DNA of 64,000 nucleotides, taken from positions 85,443,741-85,507,740 of the forward strand of contig CM041465.1 of assembly GCA_023213395.1 (NCBI GenBank), written 5' to 3'. The translations under genes and the position numbers were made by a program. Below the pieces are notes generated by a model. The model saw only the letters and a program-made list of their open reading frames with translations, was not told the origin of the DNA and did not search any database. Positions 1 through 11,632 of this stretch are shown here, in pieces (position 1 is the stretch's first letter; each line of letters begins with the position of its first letter). This stretch comes from Cycas panzhihuaensis. Taxonomy: Eukaryota > Cycadophyta.

Positions 1-2679
1 TCAGTTGCTGAGGTGTATAGGATGAAGGGCCTATCAAAGCGAGGCGTAGCGTAGGGAAATTTGAAATGAGAGCTTCCTTGAGTCCTACAAAGGCCTTTTG
101 GGTCTTGTCCAACCAGACAAAAGGGGCTCCTTTCTTTAATAAGTTCGTAAGAGGCTTGGCGTTTATGGCGAAATTTGCCAAGAAACGCCTCAGAAAACCA
201 AGAAGCGCAGAAACGACTTAATTTGTCATTAGGTCCTAGGCGGCGGCATGTCAAGGATTGCCTTGACTTTTTCCAGATCGATTTGGATTCCTTGCTGGGA
301 CACGAGGAAACCCAAGAGTTTACCTAAAGTGACGGCAAACACGCATTTCAGCGGGTTTAGGCTAACGTGATACTTGCGGCATCTTGTGAAGATGGCGGAC
401 AAGTCAGAGGGATGACATGCTCTGGTACGCGAAAGGCCCATCATATCATCCATGAAAACCTCCAACGTATTATTGATGAGGTCGTGAAAGATAAAATGCA
501 TGGCTCTTTGATAAGTAGCCCCTGCATTCTTAAGACCAAAGGGCATTGCCTTGTAGGCAAAGGTACCCCATGGCGAGTGAAGGCCGTCTTATGGTGGTCT
601 TCAGGAGAAATCTGAATCTAGTTATAGCCGGAGAAGCCATCCATCAAGGACATAACTTCGAATCTAGTCGTACGATCGATTATTTGATCGATGAATGGAA
701 GAGGAAAGTTGTCCTTAGGACAAGCGTTGTTTATGTCGCGAAAATTGACACAAATACGAATGGTCTCATTCTTCTTAGCAACGAGAACGATATTCGATAC
801 CTACTTAGGGTAATCGATGGAAGAAATGAGTCATGCATCTAGGAGCTTCTCAACTTCCATATTAGGGCGGTGAAAGCCGGGTGAAGGGGCCTCGGCGCAT
901 ACGGCCGCGGGGTGAGCGTCAGGGAAGGTCGTAAGGTTATGCGTGATGATGGAGGGGTCAATGCCCTTCATATCCAAGTAGTCCCATGCAAATACATCAC
1001 AAAACTCCCAGAATAGGAGGGAGTATTCCCTCACTTCGTCAGGACTACATTCTGCTTCTACCTTGATGACCTTGTTTGGGGCAAGGACTATGTCCTGAGT
1101 TGCCCCCATGCACATGGCATTCCCCTCCTCGAAATGGAGGGGGGCAAGATCAACCGGAAGAGAGGAAACGGAAGAGGGGATTGGGTCGGCTAATGTGGAC
1201 CCAATCGCTAAGACCTTCTGGTGGCCAAGCTTGTAGTGACCAGGAGGCAAACTAGGCATGGAACCTGCTAAGTGCTCCAGCAAAGCCTCATCGTCTTCGA
1301 AGTAGTCCACCCCATGGATGACTTGACTACGAATGGATGAGGCGCAGGATAGCGTGGGAGCGATAGGACCGGTATAGCCTGAAAACTGCCTATCATCCCT
1401 AAAAGACTCAAAAGGAGAGTCACGGAGAGGTCCCTCGTAAAAAGCAAGAGAGGCACTCTCAACATCATCACCTACAGGGGGTGACGAGATGGAAGAGCCA
1501 GGAATGTGATGATCAACATGCGCAATGTCATGTGACATGTGAAAATGACCAGGCTCAACAATGTCATAGGAGGAAACCTAGGACTAGGAGGATGCCCTGC
1601 ACTAGTGCAGAGGAATGAAACTGGGTGAGGATGATCCTCATCCTCGCTATGGGACCCGTCATCGTTAAACATGGCGAGGTACCCATAGCTCCCGACACCA
1701 ATGGGGGCGAAACGTGTCAAATCAGGAGAAGAAACATGGGATCTTCTTCACAATAAGAGGAATCAGGGATTCCAATGGAACAAGCTGAGACATGGTCGAA
1801 AGGGCGTTTGTTTCCCTTCGTATGGCCATGGCTTGCCTGGGTAAAAGGCCTAGCTTGTTTGGCGAGCGATCGCTCGCGGGAGACAACTTTCATTTGCCCA
1901 TTATGGACAAATTTAAGTTGCCCCCAACGGGTGGAACACACGGCTCCCATTTGGTCAAGCCATGGTTGACCCAGAAGCAAGTTGTAATCAACGTCAACAT
2001 CGAGGACAACGATGTCGATGTGTGATCTTGTCCTCGAGGGTAAAATGTCGAGGCGAGCCTAAGGGGGTCTTCTCGCTACCGTCATAACCCTGACAATGCC
2101 ATGGAACAGGTTCTAAGGTAGAAATGCCAAGCTCTTGCATAACGCACAAGGGCATGGCATTGACAAAAGAACCATTGTCTCTGACGAGTTCTTATAGCGT
2201 GCAATCAGGAGTATCTATGGTAATGGTGAAAGGGAAGTTCCATTGGCATTCCCTTCCACTAGATGTGGGAAGATCTCTGGGATCGAAGGAGATGATAGGT
2301 TCACCGCTTTGGGTTGTGCCCAAGGCATGAATGGATGCGCCATTCGATCCTAGAGCTTCCAAGAGGAGCGTTCGCTGCTCAGGGCAACTTCTCAAGACGT
2401 CCATGATGGACATCCCGGCAGCCACAGTGAGAAGTTCTTCGACTACGGAGAAGGGCTTACCCCTCCCTGTGGGTTGGGTAAGGGCTCTCCTAAATTCGAA
2501 TCTACCGGGGCGGACGGGAATGCTCTTGGGAAGTGCAGGAATCTCTGGAGGAACGGCTTCCGGAGGGGGATCAAGTTGCGAGGAAGACGCGGAGGCGCCT
2601 GTTGCCTCCTTCGCAACTTGAGGCCAAGATCAACAGCAGTAAAGGGGAGTGGTCTCAAGCATTTGGATCACCTTCTTTT
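1..2679 (-). pseudogene. pol: pol of T-minus: protease, linker and reverse transcriptase, truncated by the window edge
   Basis: Pol supplies protease, reverse transcriptase, RNase H and integrase. Here the protease region is visible (SIMDVLRSCPEQ at about 2415; DNGS at 2179-2168, the aspartic protease triad in its usual Tat form DNGS). A linker rich in Ser, Asp and Pro follows (1720-831). The reverse transcriptase comes next: MPFGLKNAGATYQRAM at 546, FMDDM at 456-442 as the polymerase aspartates, and LGFLVSQQGI near 300. The sequence ends in the first residues of RNase H (FILYTSATD). Several stop codons and frame changes break the frame, notably around 831-600 and 1540-1720. The aspartates of the RT active site are intact. 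RNase H and integrase lie beyond the left edge. Confidence 0.87.
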
Positions 2680-4868
2680 CCTTGTTACGGGACCGAGAAG
2701 GTGATGGAGCATGGCGATCAGGGGAGCGCAAAGGGGAACATGGCCTTCGCACACCCTTCCCTCTACTATGTGAAGGGCAAGGATCGGGGGATCTATCCCG
2801 ATTCTGATTGTTCCTTTACTGAACATCACGACCGCGTTCCCCATGTTTGGGGAATGGGTCTCTATGAATGGGCTAATCGAGATTGGGCCTCGACGACTGC
2901 CTAGGGGACGAATCGCACGGTGGGGCGTCGCGTGGGTGTTGTGCCTGGCAACATGCATCATCATGGAAACACTCCCCGTGGATGGAACACCACCTCTTCT
3001 CAAGGGGAGGATCGATCCTCCTTGCTTGAGAAGGTTGGATGTTACCCACTTTGGGGGGCATCACACGAGAAGCTTGCTAGACTGGTTTATGGAAGGTCGG
3101 CGATGAAGGAGGCTGGAGTTTAAGCTCCTGCATCATGTACTCAAATGAGTGAATAGCAGAGGTAAGAGGATATAGGGTCCTCTCAGTCGGATGAGAGGTG
3201 GACCTAGCGGGTTGCGAAGGTTTGGTTTCCTTCACTGGGGGAGGTGCCTCACGACGTTATGAGGGCTTAGGAGGTTTCTTGAGTCCAGCTTGGATCTCAA
3301 TGGCCTCCAACGCCAAACACCTCATGATCGCGGAGTCACATGTGGTTGCCCCCATCTTAAGGACTTCCACATGCACTTCGGGGCGAAGTGCATTGACGAA
3401 GAGATCTCACTTCAACTCTTTAGGCAACGTGGCCTTGGTAGAGTGAAGAAGATCATGAAAGCGTCGCACAAAGTCATGATTCATTTCGTCGTGACCTTGT
3501 TTAAGCGACAGAAGCACTTTCATTCCGCTTTCGAATGGGCGGGCTACGTCAAAATAGTTGACGAACTCGTCCACCAATTGCTGGAATGAAGAAAACGAAT
3601 GAGCAGGAAGGTGGTAAAACCACTTGAGGGCATCGCCCTGCAAGGATCGTGGAAAGAGCTTCATCAGAATATGGTCGTAAGCCCAATAATCGATGCATGC
3701 CATAGAGAAACTGCGTACATGTTCGGTTGGGTCTTACGACGAAGTTCCATCGAATTTGGGAACTTCAGGAGGGTGAGGCGGCAGGTTGGTCCTTAGTGCC
3801 TCAACAGATAATGGCGTCGACCTATAGTCCATAAAAGGACGTGTCCTCGCTTGGGCTAATGGGTCGATGACCGGTAAAGGAATGGATGGGGGTGGTAAAC
3901 CCATTCCCTCCTTGGGGAAATGCCCCTTGTTAGAAAGGGGGTTGCGGGTAAACACTCTGGAAAGGAGGTATACTCCCTTGCGATGATGCAGCAATGGGAG
4001 TTACGCTAGATGACGGAAACGAAGGGTGAGGGACCAGGTTTTGCCCATATGTGCCACCTGTAGGTGGCGCAACTCCATATGGGTGCAACGGGTCCACCCT
4101 ATAAGCAGGAAGATGGTTTCCCCTAGCTTGCCCCCAAGGTTGAGACGTGTAACCTGGGGGCACGTAAAGGGAAGGACCACCAGTAGAGTTTTGAACGTGT
4201 GTAGGAGTGGGTCCTACATAGTTGACGGTAGCAGTACTAGTAGGACCTCGAGGCCTACTAGGGAACGCATGAGCCACGTTCGAAGGAGGCGCATGCGTTT
4301 AGCTCAGAAATGGCATGCTAACCTCGAGTTGGGGAAAGGACACGCCACGAATGGGTCCTGAAGAAGTAGGACCACGACTAGAAGCAGGCGGTGCAATGCT
4401 TGCCCTGGGAGCTAGGGTAGACACGGCGTAGGACGAGTGTGCATGGGCAGAAGCATCAATCGTTGTAGAAGGCGCAAGGATGGATGAGGAAGAGGTTACA
4501 TTGTGCAACACTTCTTCAAACCACCTGGGATGCGATTGGCGGCGAGTTGTTTGGAAGTACTCGCTAATCACCTCAACTACGTCGGCGGGAGGGGTATCCT
4601 CGTAGCCATACGAAGTCGACGGGATCTCAAACGTAGGGGATCCCTCAGGACGCTCCTCATAAGGCTCACCCGTGGGATGGTGAGTCTCGTGAGGAGCTAA
4701 ATCTTCCGCTACATGAGCGGAAGGATGAAAGTCATCAGGATGGAATTGGTCATCTGGATAGTAGATGGAATCATCGCCCCCATGGGTAGATTCTGGAATA
4801 GATGCAGGGAACTCTTGAGTTCCCGAAGTCACGGTATGGTAGGCCCAATTGGACAGGTAACGTTCCAT
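2680..4868 (-). pseudogene. gag: gag of T-minus
   Basis: Gag forms the virus-like particle that packages the element RNA. The chosen start is the ATG of MERYLSNWAY at 4868. The same M-E-x-Y start, at the same distance from the PBS, occurs in T-plus (MEGY) and E0 (MEGYHFNWTY), although an in-frame upstream Met exists at 4931. The N-terminal 300 residues are rich in Pro, Ser, Gly and Tyr (4868-3930). The retrotransposon gag core follows at 3703-3407 (ALKWFYHLPAHSF, LLSLKQGHDEMNHDFVRRFH). A zinc-knuckle-like CSIHGECFHDDACCQAQH lies near 2960-2920. The frame is broken by scattered stop codons, so no full product is expected. The 3' limit is placed before the protease by comparison and is approximate. 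Confidence 0.85.
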
Positions 4869-5113
4869 TGTCGAATCGGGGTTCGACGACGGAAGGGAAT
4901 GAGGCGATTGGTCCTCTAACAATGGTGGCAAACCTCACAAGTGACGCGAGAAACATCACATACAACGCCTTTGTGAGCGTTGTTAGAAGAAACAAAAAAG
5001 AAAAGAAGGAAAGTGAAGCATGCACGTTGGGGGTTGCCCAACTGAAAACACAATCTGAAACTACCTAGGCAAGAACAAGCGAGAAGGGGAAGCGAATTTA
5101 GCTCCCTTCTTGG

Positions 5114-5134
5114 CGATCCCGTCTGATCGCCCGG
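5114..5134 (-). promoter_or_regulatory. Degenerate primer binding site region of T-minus
   Basis: The bases directly downstream of the LTR read CGGGCGATCAGACGGGAT on the minus strand. They occupy the position of the T-plus site and share the GGCGAYC core and the GGGA tail only loosely. The distance from here to the gag ATG (about 246 bases) equals that in T-plus. This supports the position more than the sequence does. Confidence 0.45.
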
Positions 5135-6297
5135 TGAAGCGCCGCTTCTGAGGCAGTGATCCTACGTCTAGCAAACAGATATAAGAATACATTATGTTAA
5201 CTAGGCTAGACAGCAAGGACCTCACCTCGTAGGACATCCATGTGTCGGAGCGCGGGTTCAGGATTGCAAGGTGCCTGGTTGCTTCCAGGTAGCCATGCAA
5301 AAACAAGGCCTTCCTACCCTGCGAATGGCCGGGAAGGAGAGGGAACGCCTTGCGCGTTGTATCTTCTCAAGGCAATGAGAAGGCAACGAAGAAAGGGGCA
5401 ACTAATCCCAATGTGCAAGCAAACACGGTAAAAGGTACGATAGGAGGAAGGCTCGGATACAAAGCAAGAAGCTATCTATGCTATGCTATGTAAAGCAAGA
5501 AATAATGTAGAAAAAAGATGAATGTTTTTCCTTGTGTGAAAGTTGAGAGTTTTTCTTAGAAGTTTGAAAAATGAGTAAAAGATCTGAAAAATGGGGAGCA
5601 AAATCCCCTTTATCCCCCCTGTTCATAGTAGGTGAACATTGGGGATGTCAGGGCTACTCGAATCAATCCATGCCACGCGGTAGTTTCACGAAAAAAACAG
5701 AAACTGTCACGTGGTTCTCTTTTTTTTTAATTTCAAACAGTCGTACCGTGGCAAACTCTGCGGTACCGCGGCAAACTCTGTGATGCAGCTCGGTTTGCGG
5801 TATCGACTGGAATAAAAAAAAAGAGAAAAATGAGCAGAAAAATCAGGTTTTGGAGCAAACATCAAGGCTAAACATTAGTCAGAGCAGCTGAGGGAATGCC
5901 CAGGCAATGGGCAAGTACCCAAAATAATGCAAAGAGTTCTAACTAAGGATTAAATCAAGCTTAGGAAGGACTGCAACATAAGCAACATGTCATAATAAGA
6001 GCAAATAGGACTGACGGAAACATCCTGGGGGACCATGGATGCAACGTGGGTGGCTGTGCGCCATACGGGGTGTGGCATTCACTAAAGAATGCCCCCACTG
6101 TGAGTCGTCATAGGCTGATGGTGTGCCTTAGGCACATGCATTATGAGCAAGTAGAAAGGCAATGTGTGCAGGCAGGCATATGTCAAGCAACCTACTCTAA
6201 ATAACCTCAATCAAGCATGGGCAAGAAAAGTAAGAAAATATACCTGAATGAACCTGCATCGATGCGTCTTGAGTCCATTCCCAGTAGCTAGGAAACA
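5135..6297 (-). repeat. 5' LTR of T-minus (about 1.16 kb)
   Basis: On the minus strand it begins TGTTTCCTAGC and ends GCGCTTCA next to the PBS region. Both ends align with the 2.5-kb LTRs of T-plus. The T-minus LTR lacks about 1.4 kb that is present in the middle of both T-plus LTRs. It keeps the GGTACCGC-rich hairpin cluster (about 5740-5800). No second LTR copy of this element is in the window, so its age cannot be judged. Confidence 0.85.
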
Positions 6298-8339
6298 GCA
6301 TGCTTTACAACTTCTTGGTATGTTAGGGGCTCTTCATTAAGAGCAAGGTGCAATTCTGTTGATTCAAGCTCAATGGAAAGTGATTCATGCATCCTTGCTC
6401 TATGGGTACTTTTAGTATCAGTTTTGCATATCTCATTTGGTCGCATGTCCTTGTATAACTGGTAGGCTTCACAAAAACCTTGAGTCGGGAATGAGGTTTT
6501 TATTTCCATAGCCTCTTGGTCTTCATTTTGATCCTGAAAAGGATCATGTGAAATGTTTGGCATAGAGAAAGTTGATGATGCTGGAGAAGATGGGCCAGCT
6601 ATAGATGTTGGAGAAGATGATCCTTCTACTATGGCTTTGCCTTTGTCAACTTGGCTGTTTACAAATGATGGTGTTAGATGTGTTTGTATCCTTTGAGGCT
6701 CTATTGTCAGATTCCAAGATTTTGAGCAACTATTGAGCATCTCCCTCCCTAAATTTTAGAATCTGAACATCAAATTCAATAGCATCATTAAATCGGTATG
6801 AAGATGTCTTGGAATCAAGTCTAAGTAATTGATCTTCAGTCTCTATAAAGATAACATCTCTAGTGATGATGATTTTATACTATGAAGGTACAAAAACCTT
6901 ATATCCCTTTTTGTCCATAGGGTATCTGACAAATATGCCTTTGATGGCTCTATCTTAGAGCTTATTTCTATGTTCCTCCAGAATATGAGCATAACAAGTA
7001 GAGCCAAAAATTGTAAAGTGGGAGATGGAGGGGGTTTGTCCATACCACATTTCATATAGAGAGGGGCTAAGCTTGGAAGGACTAACAATGTTGATGCAAT
7101 TCTGAGAATCCATATAGCCTCGACCCAGATGAGCGAGGACATTATTATATACCAACATAGCACGAGCCATGTTCATGATGGTCCTATTCATGTGCTCCGC
7201 AACTCTATTTTGTTGGGGTGTACCTACAACAGTGGTATCATATTTGATTCCATGTTGATATAGGTATGATTCAAACTTATTGGATATGTACTCACCACTA
7301 TTATCAGTCCTGAGTATTTTGATCTTGAATCTAGATTCATTTTCTATGTGAGCCTTGAAAGCTTAAAACATAGAAAAAGATTCATCTTTATTTGCAAGAA
7401 AAGTAGCCCATACTTTCCTGAGAAAATTATCAATGAAAGTAATATAGTACTGCTTCTATTTGAGAGAAGGGATGGGCATAGGACCAGATATATCTAAGTG
7501 TACAAGATGTAAAAGTTGGCTAGATTTCCACTGACTATGAGGAAAGGGTTGTCTTTGAGATTTGGCAATAATACATGCTTCACATTTAAAGGGCTTAGAG
7601 GAGAGCCTAGGCAAACCAGGAAGAGTGGCTTGTAGTTCTCTTAAATGATTAATTTTGATATGGCCTATACGAGAATGCCATAGGTTCACTAGGGACTACT
7701 TTTGAGGAGTCAGGGTTATGGTAAAAGTAAAGTCATCATCAACATAATGGGCTTCTAAGGATGGTGAGCTAGTTAGGCAAAAAATTTTACCATTAAGAAT
7801 TCTAGTCATAACCATAGCATTTGAAGGACGATGAATGACACAAAGAGTTTGATAATTTATAGTTACACTTAGATCAAATCCATGAGAGACAAGGGTGGAC
7901 AGGGAGAGCAGATTCTACTTCAGAGCAAGAATATAGAAAACATCAACAAGTATAAAATTTGGAAGGCTTGGGAGTTTCAGGAAAACAGTTCCAAGTCCTT
8001 CGACTGGATGAGATGATTTGCTAACCATGTGTATAACACCACAAACTTTAGAGTTAAAATCCTAAAAGAACTAGTGATGACAATTCATGTGTTATGTTGC
8101 TCCAATATCCATGATCCATGATGAAGTATTTGAGGTGGTACTATTTGCAACTCTAAGTGGTGAAGGCAAAAGTGAATAAGCATAGCCACAATGAGCCCCA
8201 ATATACTTAGTGGATCTATCAACAATATTTGATGAAGTGGTCTCAATTCTTTGAAGGTGTGCATAAGAAAATTATGTTCCACCAAAAGCATCTTCAAAAG
8301 AAGTATCATCAACATTATGTGCACCATGGCATTGTTTAT
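6298..8339 (-). pseudogene. pol: pol of C1: protease, integrase and start of reverse transcriptase
   Basis: Protease: WIMDIGAT at about 8119-8096 corresponds to the copia W-x-x-D-x-G-A motif. Integrase: the zinc-binding HHCC part starts at 7689 (LWHSRIGHIKINHL, then CEACIIAKS). The catalytic DDE residues are seen in HLDISGP (about 7480), RTDNSGEY (about 7310) and AEHMNRT (7191). The integrase end with YPMDKKGYKVFVPS is at about 6930-6880. A Ser/Pro-rich linker (6740-6500) precedes the RT N-terminus ELHLALNEEPLTYQEVVKHA, where T-minus is inserted. Stop codons near 7450, 7370, 6955 and 6890 make it a pseudogene. The catalytic residues of integrase survive. Confidence 0.85.
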
Positions 8340-9303
8340 AAGTTGGTAGTTTGTTGGTGGCAGTTCTATAAGTTTTGGTATAATGCCCTTTTCTATTATA
8401 CATTTGGCACACAATTATTTGATTTCTAGTCCCATAAGAAGTATTGGACTGGTTGGATTGTCTCTGATTACTAGATATAGGTCCAAGTTAATTATTTTAT
8501 CCTTGGCCTTGAGATAGTTTTTGTTGGAGTTAAGGATCCTGTTGACCAAGAGGACATCGTCCTTATTGTCTACCTCTTCCTCTTCCACAGCAATTACCAC
8601 CTCTATGAGAGTATTGACCTTGATTTTTGGTATAACAAAGATCTTCTTCCACTATAAAAGTAGCATCAACTGGATCTGATATAGTGGCAAAGTTGGTATC
8701 AAAGGTCTTATCAAATTTAATGAACTTATCAACAAGAGCCTCAAAGTTTAGGGTATTCAAAGTGCCACTAGATTGAAGACTTCCCAATAGATTTTTGTAA
8801 TCTAGGATATGGATATGTGACTGAATCAAAAAAGCCCATGTAATGCATTAAGTTTTAAAATCTTTATCAATGGCTTGCTTAATTGGATGAAGGAGATTGA
8901 TTGTCTCACTTGCATGTCCTTTCTACATTTTTAATTTGTTCATATTTAGTACTAAGTGAACAAATTCTAAGTCTAATTTAGTGTCAAAGTTCTTCTTAAG
9001 AACTTTAAGAACTTTCCATGTTGTATCATGCATAGCTTCATCAATGAGATTATGCAGAGAATAATTAGTGACAAGCAGTATCCCTGCATGGATTTTATCA
9101 TCATCAAGTTCCCATTGGCGTTTAGCTACAACTTCAATGGGATCAGTTAGAGCACCTCCTCTAGAAGCAGCTGAGGTAATTGTAGCTATAACAAATGGTA
9201 TAGGTTGTAAGTGATATCTCCACAGACCTTCATACTTTGTAGCATTTTTTATACCAGTGAACCACATATCCCAATTTTCTTTTCTTTTTAGAATGTAGTT
9301 CAT
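8340..9303 (-). pseudogene. gag: gag of C1 (copia)
   Basis: Copia Gag is the particle protein. The start ATG at 9303 opens MNYILKRKENWDMWF, the usual copia start in which a tryptophan-rich stretch follows the first ten residues. The same residues appear at 42668 in C1-prime, where the ATG has become ATA. The frame runs through LEFVHLVLNMNKLKM (to 8923), a second open stretch (8829-8563, ending in a Gly/Arg-rich GGNCCGRGRGRQ) and a zinc-knuckle remnant CQMYNRKGHYTKTY at about 8410-8370. In that remnant two cysteines of the CCHC pattern have become Tyr. Stop codons near 8900 and 8560 separate the open stretches, so it is not functional. Confidence 0.82.
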
Positions 9304-11260
9304 ATTTTGCTTAAACTGTGAAGATATGGTGTCTTTTAAGAAGGGAAGAAATGAACAAGGGACTACAAAAGTGATGGTAATAAATGACCAATCACTATTT
9401 ACAAATGGGAGATGTAATGAAGTAGTGTAGCAGAAGGAAGAATAAGTGAGAATGGTTGCTCAAAGATAAAGGGAGCAACTTAGAGAAATGTCACCAACAC
9501 ATGTGATAATTATTAACCTAACGTAGTAGGAATATGAGAAGCACTATGATGAAAATTGGCCACTAACACTTGTGACAAGTATTAACCTAATGTAGTAGGA
9601 ATATAAGAAGTACTATGATTGTGATTACACTATGGATCACTTTTTATAAATAAGTAAGTGATTAATATACAAGATTGTAGGCCAATGTAGAAGCTAATAT
9701 CATTGGGTCTACACAACTTGATACTCAAATATAGGACGTATAATCAACCCAATAATCTCTAACTTATGTCCAATATGTAGTTGAGGTTGTTGAAGGAATG
9801 CTTAGGCTTCTAGTAGAATTAAGTTGGCCTTCACCCACAATACCCACAATTGTACTTGGTGATGAAATCCAAGTCACAACAGAGCCCAAGTACTCCCAAT
9901 CCTCATCCAATTCACTAATGAGCAGCTATATACCTCCTCTAAAGAGTGGTAAGTGCATATCCATGGCTATGATGGATATTAGATTGGGTATATTTTAATT
10001 TTGTATTAAAGTTTTAGTTTTCCTGGTTGGTTATTAGGATGATCCTTGATTGAGGCACGATGGTATGGCTAATCAAAGCTCACCAATATTCCAGTTTAGT
10101 CTAATCCCAACTTGAAACCCATACCTCCTTTATGGCATGGCATTCTTCCAACCAAGGTATTTCAACCTTAGTGAGTATGTGAACAGGCACAAGATAGTAT
10201 AAAATAGCATATGTGATGCGTCCCTTTTAGGAAGAGTGAAAAAATTATTGAATTGTATCAAACGTACATTTAACTAAAAATAGAATGCTTGCTTAGAGTG
10301 CTTGTTTTGAGTGATTTTAGAGTGATGAAATGAAATGCTAATAAGTGAGTGAGGACGCTAGATATTACTCTGATCCAGGTGTTTTTTTCTCACTTTTATA
10401 ATAGGCTTTTAATCCTTATAAAAAGAAGGAAGAAACTTTCTTCACTTTCTTTTTTGTTAATACAAAAGAAAGTAGTATTCACTAAATCAACAATAACTTT
10501 CTCCCATGATGACAAAATGGAGTGCCAGTTTTTGTACTACAAAATAGACTTAGAGCTTCATCTTTAAGAAGTAGAATTAGGTCCAAATGAGTTCTGGAAA
10601 GGTTTTGACATTCCCACAAAATTAAGAGATTATATTTTTCTAGAATTCTTACTAAAAATAACTATTATTCACTAAAACAATAATAACTTCCTCATACAAC
10701 ATCAACATTGGGTGCTGATTTTTGTACTTGAAAGGAGACTTAGAGCCTCATCTTTAACAATTAGAATCATATCAAATGGATTCTATAGAAGATTTTGCAA
10801 ACCTATGAAGTTCAATAAGAAAATTTTATTTTTGCAGAAATTTTAGCTTGCTAATATCTCATTAACACATGATACCATATGAAATTTCCATCATTTTTTT
10901 ATCACCAGGATCCCAATATGGGCAAGATGAGAGCATACAATGATGAATATTTTAAATGGCTTAAAATTCTTTAAAAAAAAATGGCAAAGCCTCCCCTTAC
11001 AATCATTCTTCTAAATGTTGGAAAAATTTTGATAGCATTTCCCCTTGTTAAATGGATAAAAAGAGGGGAAAGAAAAAGAAGAATGAGATAGCATGTATGG
11101 ACACCAAAGGATTGGAATCCTTAGGCCTTACAACTCCTCGCATTATGCTTCCAAACCTGTAAAAGAGAAAGGGAAGCAAACAATATAAAATATGCTATCA
11201 TAATAACTTAAAAATATTTCTAAATCCACTTTCACAATCTCCTTCACCACATGGATTATG
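9304..11260 (-). other. Untranslated leader of C1
   Basis: About 2 kb of AT-rich sequence between the PBS and gag, split by the C2 insertion (its PBS-proximal 53 bases are at 17449-17501). No coding frame is credible. A block at 9780-10240 matches 41860-42306 of C1-prime in the opposite window orientation, which shows that it belongs to the element. An ATG frame in this block on the plus strand is antisense to the element. A roughly 190-base imperfect tandem duplication lies at 10471-10855. Confidence 0.7.
10471..10855. repeat. Imperfect tandem duplication in the C1 leader (two units of about 190 bases)
   Basis: Unit 1 (10471-10663) and unit 2 (10664-10855) share the ordered blocks TATTCACTAAA, CAATAACTT, CAGTTTTTGTACT or CTGATTTTTGTACT, GACTTAGAGC, TCATCTTTAA, TAGAAT and TTTTGACA or TTTTGCAA. 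They are diverged, so the duplication is old. Confidence 0.7.
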
Positions 11261-11265
11261 GGGGA

Positions 11266-11620
11266 TGTTAGTGTGGCAGTTAATTATTAAGCCACTTAAT
11301 TAATATTAATGTGGTTTAATTATGTGAAACAGTGTGAGTGAAAAGGTGCAACTTATTTGGAGGGTCACAACCCTAATCAAGTGGCACCTCTTGGAGAGTA
11401 TAAAATCCTTGAGGCCTTGTATATTCATCATCCAAGTTCATTGTGTAATAATCAATGATCCCTTGAGGATCCTTTTATGGTGGGTTTTTTCCTGAAAGGG
11501 TTTCCCACGTATATCCTATGTTATGTGCCTATCTTCTATTTATATTTTATATTGTGCTTGCTATGTATGGTAAAAGATCCTACGTATGAGAACACATATA
11601 TGTCTTTATATTCTCGAACA
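11266..11620 (+). repeat. 5' LTR of C2
   Basis: It begins TGTTAGTGTGG and ends CTCGAACA, with the PBS immediately next. A TATA-like GAGAGTATAAAA lies near 11394-11405 and is a plausible promoter. It is preceded by the GGGGA duplication. Confidence 0.93.
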
Positions 11621-11632
11621 TGGTATAAGAGC
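11621..11632 (+). promoter_or_regulatory. Primer binding site of C2
   Basis: TGGTATAAGAGC directly abuts the LTR. It differs by one base (C to A) from the tRNA-Met complement TGGTATCAGAGC. Confidence 0.9.

Larger units (their letters stand above)
1..6297 (-). mobile_element. T-minus: Ty3/gypsy element of Tat/Ogre type, 5' part only
   Basis: This is a minus-strand gypsy retrotransposon whose 5' LTR lies on the right and whose pol runs off the left edge of the window. Read from right to left it has an LTR (6297-5135), a PBS region, gag from 4868, an aspartic protease with a DNGS motif, a long linker and a reverse transcriptase with FMDD. It is closely similar along its length to the plus-strand element at 44461-60687, which assigns domains and orientation. 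It sits inside a copia element (C1): the copia reading frame stops at 6298. Its 3' half (most of RNase H, integrase, any cargo, 3' LTR) is outside the window. The Tat/Ogre assignment rests on the protease motif, the PBS type and the domain order. Confidence 0.9.

Noticed and set aside
9798-9998. ORFs sharing LGDEIQV and SSYIPPLKS at 9798-9998 (+) and 42085-42306 (-)
   Set aside because: The similarity is real, but both are antisense to the leader of the same copia family and reflect shared DNA rather than a coding gene.
11230-11265. Sequence before the C2 5' LTR resembling its own 3' end (ATTATGGGGGA) as a tandem element
   Set aside because: The similarity is short, and the perfect GGGGA duplication on both sides explains the purine run as target sequence.
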